IMG/VR virus record: IMGVR_UViG_3300002052_000016
Span: 1-38,548 of that record
Direction: 5' to 3' (one strand)
Source: a virus
DNA length: 38,548 nt
The notes under the pieces are model-generated. The model did not search any database. It was not told the DNA's origin and saw only the letters and a list, made by a program, of their open reading frames with translations. Shown here piece by piece: positions 20,986 to 28,742 of this stretch. Numbering within the stretch: the first letter of the stretch is position 1; each line of letters begins with the position of its first letter. The translations under genes were made by a program, and so were the position numbers.

Positions 20986-22752
20986 CTAGAATAGATTAAT
21001 TTCAGAATTATCGCCACGCTCTTCGGGCGGGCCTAGCAAGACATCCATGTAATCTTCATCATCGCCCGGTTCTTTATCGTCTTCTTTGTTATCGTCTTCA
21101 TCGAACGCGAAAGAAAAGCCCGCAGAACGCGCAGCTTCGTCGGCGAACCACCATGCCATCACCGTATCGTCATGTACGCCTATTCCCTGCAATTTCCCGT
21201 CAACATAACCGAACTGCGAGCACTCTTCCATCCAGATATCGGTAATGGCCCGACTATACTCATCACCACGGGGGATAACAAGTTTCTTATTTTCGAGAGT
21301 AATCCGCAAGCCCGGCACGCCTTTATCGAGAGGATATTTGTTGACCGCAGTAGTAACAAATTCTTTCACCGGCAGATCGGTCATCCGCCGCATCTCATCG
21401 GTATACAACTGCTGCATCGCATTCGATTCGATATAAATAAGAGACGGATCGTACCGAGCCGCTTCGATTGCAATCTGCTGCAACTGATCACGAAACGATA
21501 ATCCTTTTGATCGATGTATGTCGACGAGATATCGATTGCCTGCTTTATCCTTTGCCAATGTAAAGATAACAAAATAATCCGCGCCCACGCTGGCGCTGCG
21601 CGCAATGTCGACCCCCATAAAAATCGTCCAGCCCCGTTGCTCGATTGCCTCTTTTGTCGGGCGCAACGTTAAAACCTCATCGAACAGGGGCGGGAATAGA
21701 TAAGTCGGAAAAATCGAAATGTCATCATTGATCGCAAGGCACATGATCTCACGCGCGAATGCGATCGGCCCAATCTCTTTCTTTTTTTCGTAAAGCTGCG
21801 CCAGTGACCATCGCCACGGAAACAGCGCTCGTTCTTTCCCTTCGTCGCGAAGAATGCCTGGATAACGAAAGAACTTGTAAACTTCATTCTTTTCAAGCCA
21901 ACCGAAAAGGTCCGCCATGTGATAGGGAGTGCCGACTACAATACATTGCCCGCCTTCGAACCAATCGCCGTGTTGCGTGTACGGCATAACCATGTTGACG
22001 ATAGCGGACTGAAAGTACGCAATGTTTTTCTGGCGCACCGTCTCCGACCACATATCTTCATCATTCAACGGATCATCGAGCACAACGTATTTCGGGTGAC
22101 GACCACGGATTGCCTTTCCGTATCCAACCGCCCGCAATCGCGAGCCGTTCGTCAAGATAACATCGTTGCGATTCAGCCGCGTACGTCTACGGGGATCGCG
22201 AACAGCATCTTGATCCGGAACGAGATGCGAAAGCTTCGGAATATCGGCAATCCCTTTTAGATTGTTCCGACCCCATAAGATTATATCGATAAACTCTTGT
22301 GCCTGCTCTTGCGTCTTCGAGAAAATATAAATTTCGACGCCCGGCTCTTTCCACGCCCACCATATCGGGCACACGTATGAAAAGAACGTGCTCTTCGAAT
22401 GGTCACGCGCAGCCTGGATCGCAAGCCGCGCGTGCTTATTTATCAATTCCGACCACTCTTCAAGATGCGCGCCGATCTCGACACCGAGAACATCGCGCCC
22501 GAAAAGCGCAGCCGACGATTCTAACAATTGACGATAAACTTCTCGCCAATAGTTATCGTCTTCATCGCCGAATCCGGCAGTTTGAATGCGCATTCCCGCG
22601 TGCGGGCCAGGATCTTCATCGATCGGTGCCGCCGGGTGATGCGGAAGAGGTAATGGCCGCGCTTTCTTTCCCGACTTTATCGGAGAAACGGGTATCGGCC
22701 GCGCCCGCTTAGTCGAGTGCGGTTTTACACCTGTAGCGCTACTGCCGGGCAC
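20986..22752 (-). CDS. terL: terminase large subunit, 588 aa
   Basis: The packaging motor: ATPase plus headful/cos nuclease. Walker A variant ARDHSKST at residues 115-122, Walker B YVVLDD at 222-227 with the acidic DPLNDED after it. The RNase H-like nuclease has D382 (MGVDIA), E442 (IYIESN) and HDD at 527-529 (GVHDDTVMA). A basic, proline-rich N-terminal extension of about 50 residues precedes the ATPase. The start is GTG at 22752 with a weak ribosome site; ATG at residue 54 is an alternative that keeps all domains. The acidic C-terminal tail (DEDDNKEDDKEPGDDEDY) is likely the portal-contacting end. Confidence 0.95.
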   Translation of the reverse strand: MPGSSATGVKPHSTKRARPIPVSPIKSGKKARPLPLPHHPAAPIDEDPGPHAGMRIQTAGFGDEDDNYWREVYRQLLESSAALFGRDVLGVEIGAHLEEWSELINKHARLAIQAARDHSKSTFFSYVCPIWWAWKEPGVEIYIFSKTQEQAQEFIDIILWGRNNLKGIADIPKLSHLVPDQDAVRDPRRRTRLNRNDVILTNGSRLRAVGYGKAIRGRHPKYVVLDDPLNDEDMWSETVRQKNIAYFQSAIVNMVMPYTQHGDWFEGGQCIVVGTPYHMADLFGWLEKNEVYKFFRYPGILRDEGKERALFPWRWSLAQLYEKKKEIGPIAFAREIMCLAINDDISIFPTYLFPPLFDEVLTLRPTKEAIEQRGWTIFMGVDIARSASVGADYFVIFTLAKDKAGNRYLVDIHRSKGLSFRDQLQQIAIEAARYDPSLIYIESNAMQQLYTDEMRRMTDLPVKEFVTTAVNKYPLDKGVPGLRITLENKKLVIPRGDEYSRAITDIWMEECSQFGYVDGKLQGIGVHDDTVMAWWFADEAARSAGFSFAFDEDDNKEDDKEPGDDEDYMDVLLGPPEERGDNSEINLF

Positions 22753-22758
22753 GCTCTA

Positions 22759-23004
22759 CTACGCGACTGCCGCCAATCCGCGAACGTCGAACTGACCTTT
22801 CTGCTGCCCTCGCGATGCATCCGTCTTCGCGATGATTCCGCCATCCGCTTCGTGAACGGTCAGGTTGACAGTTCCATCGGCATTGACTGCGGTAATGGTC
22901 GCGCGCCAGATATCGCCAGCGTTGCCGTTTCCGGTTGCCGCTTCGGCATCGGTGGGAAAATAACTGACTTCACGCCCGACACGCACTCGATAACGTTCTG
23001 CCAT
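22759..23004 (-). CDS. small beta-rich structural candidate, 81 aa
   Basis: RYRVRVGREVSYFPTDAEAA then WRATITAVNADGTVNLTVHE: an all-beta, OB/SH3-like small protein, as seen in phage head decoration or baseplate parts. Strong ribosome site GGAGG. It directly precedes terL. Function inferred from composition and position only. Confidence 0.6.
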   Translation of the reverse strand: MAERYRVRVGREVSYFPTDAEAATGNGNAGDIWRATITAVNADGTVNLTVHEADGGIIAKTDASRGQQKGQFDVRGLAAVA

Positions 23005-23072
23005 TCGAATCCTCCGAGAGTTTATCCTTTACGCACAGACTAACCCGGAGTTTCGAAAAGGTCCAGTATGTT

Positions 23073-23255
23073 TTATTCTTTATCGAGTTCCGATGCCTTC
23101 ACGATGCGATACCCGGCAAGCTCTAGTTCGTACGCTACGCACTCGCCAATATCGCGCTTCCGCGTTACGTCAAGAGGCCAGTAACCGACTCGCTTCGCAG
23201 TTCGCGTCCCCTCTTTTATCGCTTCCCCGATCGTCTTAAAATCCGCCGCGTCCAT
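23073..23255 (-). CDS. hypothetical protein, 60 aa
   Basis: Not recognised. ATG 23255 overlaps the end of the upstream gene; GGCGGTG precedes it. Helical with a possible C-terminal strand (AYELELAGYRIVKASELD). The 68 bp downstream before 23004 hold no visible signal. Confidence 0.55.
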   Translation of the reverse strand: MDAADFKTIGEAIKEGTRTAKRVGYWPLDVTRKRDIGECVAYELELAGYRIVKASELDKE

Positions 23256-23706
23256 TTTTCACCGCCTTCGTCATAATCCCATCACTGATCGGCTTTGCTG
23301 TTACATGCGCCACCCGTCTCGCTATTGTATGCCCGACATTCCGAGCACCTTCTGCCGTACCAGAATAAGATATTGAAATTAAATAACGATTCGCTTCTGG
23401 CTCGTATTGATAATCAATCCCGCCCGTAGGCAACTCTAAATCTTGAAATAGCTCTACACCCATCTGCCTACCATACAACGCGTGCGTTCTCGGTATCCTG
23501 ATAAAAATACCCCACCGGTTAATCTCTGACTCTGCAAGTATTGAAGCTAAATACGCATTCCTTTCTTTTCGTATTCTGAGCTTCACTCCATTTACAAACT
23601 CTCGATCATAAACATCCGGCATCTCGAAACTTTCAGTTTCGGATTTCTCTCGTTTACGGCGCATATACGCCGCAAAATCTTCCGGTGATAACTCACTTAA
23701 CTTCAT
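23236..23706 (-). CDS. hypothetical protein, 156 aa
   Basis: Not recognised. Charged N-terminus (SPEDFAAYMRRKREKSETES), then an alpha/beta domain with GIFIRIPRTHALYGRQMGVE and EANRYLISISYSGTAEGARN. It overlaps the endolysin stop by four bases. Base composition here is a little richer in A/T than in the neighbours. Confidence 0.6.
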   Translation of the reverse strand: MKLSELSPEDFAAYMRRKREKSETESFEMPDVYDREFVNGVKLRIRKERNAYLASILAESEINRWGIFIRIPRTHALYGRQMGVELFQDLELPTGGIDYQYEPEANRYLISISYSGTAEGARNVGHTIARRVAHVTAKPISDGIMTKAVKNGRGGF

Positions 23707-24530
23707 CGAGTCGTACTTCCGCCAACCTTTGCAACACGCTGAATACCCATTACAAAATCTCTCGACCGATCTTCATCTCCGAATGGATTTACGAAACCAG
23801 CAATCCGCGAATCGACATCTCGCAATCCACACTTGAACCGATTTCCGCAGTTACCTTCCAGCGTATTGATCAGCAGTATGTCCTTCGATACGCGATATAA
23901 AAACCCAATATGCCCTTTGTCTCCCCCATGCAGCATGATAAACCAGTCGCCGGGAATCGGAATATAACCGCTCTCACGATCATGCCATTTACCTTGTTTC
24001 TTTGCCGCCTTCATCGCTTGCACACAGCTACCGTACCGTCGACCGAGCGTATAAAACCCGCGCGCTTCGTTGTCGCACCACGAAACTGAAAAGCAGCACC
24101 ACGGCATCCCTTTGTCACTCGGATCATGCTTATCAAGCCACCATTGCGGAAAATATTTATCTACTTCTTTCCCCCGATTCGATCCCATCGGACGTTCGCA
24201 CACACCTTTTCGGTGTTCCTGTAATGGAATCTGCAAATACGCAGCCCGCTCTACTGATAAACCGTTTGGAATAGTCGGAGTAATAAAATTCTGCTGCGCT
24301 TTTCCTTTCGGGTGACGTAACGCCCACCACGTATCACTACCGACCGCGCCATCAACAACCAGCGGGATACCATCGGAAGCGAGATGCGTTTGTTGAAAAT
24401 AAATGACCGCTTGTTTTGTCTTCTTATCGAAAACGCTCGCGTAGCGATTTACTTCTAACCCGGCTTGGTGAAGACGCTCATGAAGAAAGACAACATCTTC
24501 ACCTTTGCTACCGACTCTTAAAACTGCCAT
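23703..24530 (-). CDS. endolysin: peptidoglycan-binding domain plus CHAP/NlpC-type amidase, 275 aa
   Basis: Degrades peptidoglycan at lysis. Residues 1-72 form a PG_binding_1 domain (VGSKGEDVVFLHERLHQAGL ... DGAVGSDTWWAL). Residues about 140-245 match a CHAP-type cysteine peptidase: catalytic Cys in MPWCCFSVSWCDNEA (145/146), His207 in GGDKGHIGFLY and a polar residue in NTLEGNCGNRF, plus the usual PIPGDW turn. No signal peptide, so release would need a holin. GGAG upstream of ATG 24530. A long leader with a hairpin separates it from promoter-like motif 24617-24627, suggesting its own timed transcription. Confidence 0.85.
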   Translation of the reverse strand: MAVLRVGSKGEDVVFLHERLHQAGLEVNRYASVFDKKTKQAVIYFQQTHLASDGIPLVVDGAVGSDTWWALRHPKGKAQQNFITPTIPNGLSVERAAYLQIPLQEHRKGVCERPMGSNRGKEVDKYFPQWWLDKHDPSDKGMPWCCFSVSWCDNEARGFYTLGRRYGSCVQAMKAAKKQGKWHDRESGYIPIPGDWFIMLHGGDKGHIGFLYRVSKDILLINTLEGNCGNRFKCGLRDVDSRIAGFVNPFGDEDRSRDFVMGIQRVAKVGGSTTR

Positions 24531-24556
24531 CGATAAATCTCCTAGCAGGGCAACCG

Positions 24557-24604
24557 GCCGTTCCGTTCTGCGTGGAGTAGCGCTAACTCCCAGAAGCGAC
24601 CGGC
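24557..24604. other. imperfect leader hairpin before the endolysin
   Basis: Inner stem GGAGT (24574-24578) with ACTCC (24586-24590), continued by TTCTG/CAGAA and GCCG/CGGC with one internal bulge, total span 48 bp. No T-run. It lies between promoter-like motif and the endolysin ribosome site, so it would be part of the mRNA leader. Confidence 0.5.
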
Positions 24605-24616
24605 TGCATAGTAATT

Positions 24617-24627
24617 ATACCCGATAA
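24617..24627 (-). promoter_or_regulatory. candidate phage promoter motif TTATCGGGTAT (copy 6, with consensus TATAAT)
   Basis: The minus strand reads TAGTTATCGGGTATAATTAC: the motif runs into a perfect TATAAT -10 box. It directly follows the stop of the 24628-25086 gene and precedes the endolysin leader. Best single argument that the motif is a promoter core. Confidence 0.6.
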
Positions 24628-25086
24628 CTACTCCGATGCGAGATGCTGCGCATCGAGCGCTTGCCCCGCTCGATCTAGCACTGTTACGACCGCTTGCGGA
24701 TTATCTTCTCGTTCGTTTTTCCTGAAAGCAACCGCAACCTCGAATCGTGTATTATCAGTCTTCCGCGTAACCCCAATAACTAGATAAAGTTCATCTTCTC
24801 TGAGACGATCTACCGACTTCTCCGCTGTCGCTTTTTCCTTCACATCCCATTTGATCGACCAATCCCGCGACTCGAAAAATCCAATAAGCCAATCAAAAAC
24901 CAGTTGCCGGAATTCGGGAGTAGTCCATTCGTCGCCTTGCCTTCGTTCCCACGGTAGTCCCTTAATATCGGGCGCGTGCATAAAGCCTTCGGGCAACGGT
25001 CCCGGCCCCTCGGGCTTCAACTCTCCCGAATTGGTAAACGGTTGCCGCTGTCTCGATGGGCGAATATCTCTGCTTCTAATTGTCAT
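24628..25086 (-). CDS. hypothetical protein, 152 aa (paralogue of 25076-25495)
   Basis: Proline-rich N-terminus (SGELKPEGPGPLPEGFMHAP) then an alpha/beta domain: WTTPEFRQLVFDWLIGFFES ... DELYLVIGVTRKTDNTRFEV, AVAFRKNE. The block DNTRFEVAVAF is matched by DNREFEVGLPF at the same place in the adjacent gene, and both have a helix with W and FL/FF before and an Ala-rich final helix. Function unknown. Overlaps the upstream gene by 11 bp. Confidence 0.65.
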   Translation of the reverse strand: MTIRSRDIRPSRQRQPFTNSGELKPEGPGPLPEGFMHAPDIKGLPWERRQGDEWTTPEFRQLVFDWLIGFFESRDWSIKWDVKEKATAEKSVDRLREDELYLVIGVTRKTDNTRFEVAVAFRKNEREDNPQAVVTVLDRAGQALDAQHLASE

Positions 25087-25495
25087 TGCTCATTCTCTCC
25101 GCTGCAACGAGGCTATTCGCTGCTCCGAGTAGCATAGACCGAATAACCTCTTCGGGCGTATCGTTCGCCAACGTGAAAGGCAACCCGACTTCGAACTCGC
25201 GATTGTCCCGCTCACGAATCGCGGTAATGATAATCACAGGTATGCCGTCCCGCTGCAAAAAGTTATTTTCTTTTCTCAAATCCGCCGGTCCAGTCGGGCC
25301 GATCGGCACACGCACGTTCACCCCGGTATCTGTAAAACGCTCTTCAAGTTTCATCGCGCCCACCCACGCGAAATTATCTTCGAATGCGTTCAAAAAGCGA
25401 ACGAGTTCGTCTCGCAAAGCGCGTTCCGTCCATCCTTGCGATGGTAGCCTTATCCATTCATGCCGTATACCAGCAACGTCTGCGGGAAGAGTCAT
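25076..25495 (-). CDS. hypothetical protein, 139 aa (paralogue of 24628-25086)
   Basis: Same fold outline as its neighbour: WTERALRDELVRFLNAFEDN, then GIPVIIITAIRERDNREFEV, GLPFTLAND and a final Ala-rich helix SMLLGAANSLVAAE. The two look like an old tandem duplication that diverged. The start overlaps the methyltransferase stop (AAATGA). Confidence 0.65.
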   Translation of the reverse strand: MTLPADVAGIRHEWIRLPSQGWTERALRDELVRFLNAFEDNFAWVGAMKLEERFTDTGVNVRVPIGPTGPADLRKENNFLQRDGIPVIIITAIRERDNREFEVGLPFTLANDTPEEVIRSMLLGAANSLVAAERMSNDN

Positions 25496-26361
25496 TTCGT
25501 CAGCACAAGTTGTTTTGCTTTCTTTCCTTTATCTAAACCAAAAGCCCGCTTGCGCGAGACTCGATGATGCAACATCTGTTCTATCATAGTTTGCTCGCGC
25601 GTGACTAACAATCGATCCTTTGCCGCTTGATAAGGCTTCGAATCGATCTCCCATCCAATGTATCGTCGACCGAGCTTTTTTGCCGCAACTAGCGTATGCC
25701 CGCTTCCCATGTATGGATCGCAAATCAATTGACCGGGCATTGTGAAGTCTAAGATAATCTGCTCCATTAATTCGAGAGGCTTTTCAGTATGGTGCTTACG
25801 ATTATATTTATCTATTGCGTAATGATAGTGCCCGACCTTTCCGCCGCCATTCCACACCGACGCACCTTTCCCACACCATACGCACACAAAATGCTCGCAC
25901 GGCTGCGCTGGACCCATGCCGGTAAAGTTCGCACTGGCATTCGGCTTCGTCCAGATGCACGTTACCCAGCGCTTCGCCCCCGCTGCGATAAGCGCATCCT
26001 GCCATAACTTGATCGCAGTATCCTCGCAGAATATCAACGCCCATCCGCGAGTCACCCGCACGATCTCCGCCGCGACCACTACCCGCTGTTCGGAGTCCAT
26101 CGCATCGAAACCCATGTCGCGATGAATGACGCGCTTCTTTTTTATCCGCCTACGTTTTTCATGCGTGTGCTTTTCGAAAGGCGGATCGGTTATCGTATGA
26201 TCGATCGAGTTGTCGGCAATCGCCGGTAATCCACGCGTCGGATGCAAACACCCGCGCGTGATGGTGCTACTCGATACGTTCTCTTCGACTAGATAAATAG
26301 AATCGTGTGAAGGATCATACCGAACAGGTCGAAGCGCAATCGACCGAGCACATTTACTCAT
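25492..26361 (-). CDS. beta-class DNA adenine/cytosine-N4 methyltransferase, 289 aa
   Basis: Catalytic motif IV DPPF at residues 59-62 comes before the AdoMet-binding motif I-like DPYMGSG at 215-221, the order of beta-class N6-adenine/N4-cytosine methyltransferases. Between them are WALIFCEDTAIKLWQDALIA and TEKPLELMEQII, the usual motif X-like lead-in. After it comes a basic tail (VSRKRAFGLDKGKKAKQL). No restriction endonuclease is adjacent, so it is probably a solitary modifier for protection against host restriction or for phage regulation. The target sequence cannot be read from the protein. It overlaps the gene upstream by eight bases (ATGAGTAA). Confidence 0.88.
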   Translation of the reverse strand: MSKCARSIALRPVRYDPSHDSIYLVEENVSSSTITRGCLHPTRGLPAIADNSIDHTITDPPFEKHTHEKRRRIKKKRVIHRDMGFDAMDSEQRVVVAAEIVRVTRGWALIFCEDTAIKLWQDALIAAGAKRWVTCIWTKPNASANFTGMGPAQPCEHFVCVWCGKGASVWNGGGKVGHYHYAIDKYNRKHHTEKPLELMEQIILDFTMPGQLICDPYMGSGHTLVAAKKLGRRYIGWEIDSKPYQAAKDRLLVTREQTMIEQMLHHRVSRKRAFGLDKGKKAKQLVLTK

Positions 26362-26653
26362 TCGGAATTTCGATCCCTAACGCCTTGAACTGCCAATCGG
26401 CAACCGGATCTTTCGAAATCTCCGGAACAGCCGCATCGAGATAAATCTTTTTGCCGACTTCAACTAGGTCGATTTCGAAACCCTGATCCATCGGCTTGCT
26501 GACAAAAGCAACCAATCCCGGTTCGCGAGCTTGCACATGGATAATTTGTTTGCCATCAACTCGCAAGATCAATTCGATTTTCCTTGCCTTATCGAGATCT
26601 TCGCCTTCAACGACGTATCTTCGTCGCGAGAACTTTTTAGGATCGGTTATCAT
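26354..26653 (-). CDS. hypothetical protein, 99 aa
   Basis: Start ATG 26653 with GAGGGA upstream. Beta-rich: IELILRVDGKQIIHVQARE, GLVAFVSKPMDQGFEIDLVE. Not recognised. Coupled to the methyltransferase by the overlapping ATGAGTAA. Confidence 0.6.
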   Translation of the reverse strand: MITDPKKFSRRRYVVEGEDLDKARKIELILRVDGKQIIHVQAREPGLVAFVSKPMDQGFEIDLVEVGKKIYLDAAVPEISKDPVADWQFKALGIEIPNE

Positions 26654-26828
26654 CTTTTCCCTCACTTATGTCTTTCCGAAAAACAGCGTTTAGCAACGCG
26701 CACGCCATTTCGATCGCTGCGTTCAGCACCGACCGCAACTGACTATCATTCACCGCTTCTGCCGCGATGACATGATAACGAGTTGATCCATTCTCGGTGC
26801 GAATCGTAATTGTTGCTTCGGTTCCCAT
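26637..26828 (-). CDS. hypothetical protein, 63 aa
   Basis: Start ATG 26828 with only a weak ribosome site. N-terminal strands (TEATITIRTENGSTRYHVIA) then a helix with ACALLNAVFRKDI. Not recognised. A motif copy (26841-26851) lies 13 bp upstream. Confidence 0.55.
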   Translation of the reverse strand: MGTEATITIRTENGSTRYHVIAAEAVNDSQLRSVLNAAIEMACALLNAVFRKDISEGKDDNRS

Positions 26829-26836
26829 CACACAGG

Positions 26837-27382
26837 TTAATTACCCGATAATGTATAAAACGTGTTTTTCGTTTCCCCGCAATCAACCGGAACGAGATCC
26901 CCCCATGGCTCATCAATCGTGCCACCCCAATGCCACGCGCGCCCGCGACATGGATCACGTAGACGCCCGCTCGCCCAGGCATCCGCGCGCGTAAGCGCAT
27001 CACGCCATAATGCCCGATGACGCTCCCAATTCACCTGTCGGGGCCAATAGTCAGGCTGGCGCAAATCAGGGCTGAGAGAACGAATCCAGCGCTGACGCGG
27101 GGTATGCTCGCGCCTCCCATCGCCAAGCCCCTTTGCGTAACTGAACAGTACATCTCGATATCGCAACGAAGGCCAGCGTTGCTGCATTCGTTTCAGCCGT
27201 CTCGCGAGCACATACGCAATCGCCACATGATCCCGCTCCGCTTTCCATCCGGCTTCCGCAACCATCGCGCGAGCAAGCCAGATTTTATCTTCTGCGGAAA
27301 GTTGATCAGGCAATGGCGCACGCGCCTTTGCAATTGATAAACTCGCAAATGAAAACACTAATAAAAAAATTATCGTTCTCAT
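26837..27382 (-). CDS. secreted SleB-like cell-wall hydrolase candidate, 181 aa
   Basis: An N-terminal Sec-type signal peptide (MRTIIFLLVFSFASLSIAKA) precedes a domain with IWLARAMVAEAGWKAERDHV then AIAYVLARRL, which fits the E...xVAxVxxNR helix of SleB/cell-wall hydrolases. The C-terminal GRAWHWGGTIDEPWGDLVPV and NTFYTL close the fold. Inference: periplasmic peptidoglycan hydrolase, perhaps for lysis or DNA entry. It lies in the replication-side gene set, apart from the CHAP endolysin. The signal peptide means it could leave the cell without a holin. Confidence 0.55.
   Translation of the reverse strand: MRTIIFLLVFSFASLSIAKARAPLPDQLSAEDKIWLARAMVAEAGWKAERDHVAIAYVLARRLKRMQQRWPSLRYRDVLFSYAKGLGDGRREHTPRQRWIRSLSPDLRQPDYWPRQVNWERHRALWRDALTRADAWASGRLRDPCRGRAWHWGGTIDEPWGDLVPVDCGETKNTFYTLSGN
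26841..26851 (-). promoter_or_regulatory. candidate phage promoter motif, variant TTATCGGGTAA (copy 7)
   Basis: Overlaps the last codons of the SleB-like gene. TAATTA follows. The downstream ATG is only 13 bases away, so its use as a promoter is less clear than for copies 1, 2 and 6. Confidence 0.35.
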
Positions 27383-27384
27383 AG

Positions 27385-27609
27385 TTATTGCCCTACCAAT
27401 ACCGCCCTGTCTGACTCGACAGGTGCCGGTGAACCGACGGTGCGTTTCCGGTACACTACGCCCATCTTTTTTTCGATAGGAAACAATCCTATAAGTTCGT
27501 ACCCAATTGTCAATGCATCGTTCGCTTCGCGAAGCATCGCAACGAAACCATCTTTCGTCATCGGATGAAGCGCACCGCAGATCGGCGGACCTTTTTCACT
27601 CAGTATCAT
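27385..27609 (-). CDS. hypothetical protein, 74 aa
   Basis: Not recognised. ATG overlaps the end of the upstream gene (GATGATACTGAGTGA). Contains MLREANDALTIGYELIGLFP, then MGVVYRKRTVG, a helix-strand pattern. Confidence 0.55.
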   Translation of the reverse strand: MILSEKGPPICGALHPMTKDGFVAMLREANDALTIGYELIGLFPIEKKMGVVYRKRTVGSPAPVESDRAVLVGQ

Positions 27610-28360
27610 CTTCGTCGCCTCCCTCTAGCGTAGGCGATAAAAAGTCTTGCGCCTTACGTTGCTCTAGCAACGCTGCCGCCAACACGCGCGCTTCCGTTCT
27701 ATTCAACAGCGGATGCGCCGAAACCGGATCTTCGGTGTGCGCCGTTACTGGCGGATGATCTCTGCTAGCACTTTCCGATCGAGTTATCGCTTCCCCGCGC
27801 AACAACATTAACCGTTCGTGAATCTTCAAATACATCTCAGCAAACTTATCGAGGTTCGGCATCTTCAACGCAAACTTCGGTAAGTTCGTATCAGAATCAA
27901 TAAGAACCTCTCCCGTTTTCGGATCTTTCATCGGCAACAAGTACGGCTCGTATACCTCGATCAATTCTTCCAGCTTGCCCATCTCGACTAAACGCTGTCG
28001 GAATATTCTATCAGCATAATGGGCAATGACCCGCTGCTCCATTTGCTGCCAAAACTCGACGCGCCGCTCAGTCCATTTATCTTCTATCGACCACGATTCA
28101 AACGTGCGCCATGACACCGTCTGCATATAAATTCGATCACTTCGCTCATAATGCCAACGAATCGATCGCCCCTCGCTATCGACGATAAAATCGGTCGCTG
28201 CCTGATTACGAATAATCCGCGACTGCTTTGCAAAATCTTTTTTCGGCTGCGGGAGATGCGCCGGAAGATCTCTTCCCGCTGTCTTCGTATTCGTTCGCTT
28301 CGGAGCCGATACAGGCAAAGCTACTTTCTTACGAATCAGTTTTCTCTTTTCGCTTGCCAT
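27596..28360 (-). CDS. possible terminase small subunit or DNA-binding protein, 254 aa
   Basis: ATG 28360 with GGGAG upstream. Basic N-terminus (KRKLIRKKVALPVSAPKRTN). A middle with TVSWRTFESWSIEDKWTERR resembles the HTH-plus-W-x-x-RR segment of some terminase small subunits, followed by long helices (VIAHYADRIFRQRLVEMGKL) as in their oligomerisation domain. It lies five kilobases ahead of terL, which is unusual, so the call is tentative; a replication initiator is the main alternative. Confidence 0.35.
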   Translation of the reverse strand: MASEKRKLIRKKVALPVSAPKRTNTKTAGRDLPAHLPQPKKDFAKQSRIIRNQAATDFIVDSEGRSIRWHYERSDRIYMQTVSWRTFESWSIEDKWTERRVEFWQQMEQRVIAHYADRIFRQRLVEMGKLEELIEVYEPYLLPMKDPKTGEVLIDSDTNLPKFALKMPNLDKFAEMYLKIHERLMLLRGEAITRSESASRDHPPVTAHTEDPVSAHPLLNRTEARVLAAALLEQRKAQDFLSPTLEGGDEDDTE

Positions 28361-28742
28361 CACGCTCCCGCTTCATCCGCATAAACTCTATAAACTCTTC
28401 TTTCGATAACTCCTGAATTCGATCCTTCGTGTTGTCCTGCATCCATAAATTGTAATCAATTACTCGCGCGAAATCCCGCCTATATTTATCCCATATCTCG
28501 CGAATAGCAGCAGTCGCTATCGACTTTGAATCGGTATGTTGCTCGCCATTCTTACCAGGAATGAGATGCGGCGCATGATGCTGTAATCGCGAATTGATCT
28601 TGATATTCGGCTCGACAACATTAGCGCTGTCATCCCATGTTATCGTAACCGTAACACTGATCGTAGACTCGATCTCTCTCTTGACCGAATCCAAGATCTG
28701 AACGATCTGCTTCTGCCACGCTACTCGTAAACCGCTAGTCAT
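28329..28742 (-). CDS. hypothetical protein, 137 aa
   Basis: Not recognised. One alpha/beta domain (ILDSVKREIESTISVTVTIT) and a highly charged C-terminal helix (MKRERDGKRKEKTDS). Start overlaps the RuvC-like stop (ATGA). Confidence 0.6.
   Translation of the reverse strand: MTSGLRVAWQKQIVQILDSVKREIESTISVTVTITWDDSANVVEPNIKINSRLQHHAPHLIPGKNGEQHTDSKSIATAAIREIWDKYRRDFARVIDYNLWMQDNTKDRIQELSKEEFIEFMRMKRERDGKRKEKTDS

Noticed and set aside
24557-24604. tRNA-like gene
   Set aside because: Too short, no cloverleaf arms or GTTC loop; reads as a single imperfect hairpin.
25492-26361. Restriction-modification system
   Set aside because: No endonuclease or specificity gene next to the methyltransferase; neighbours are small unknowns.
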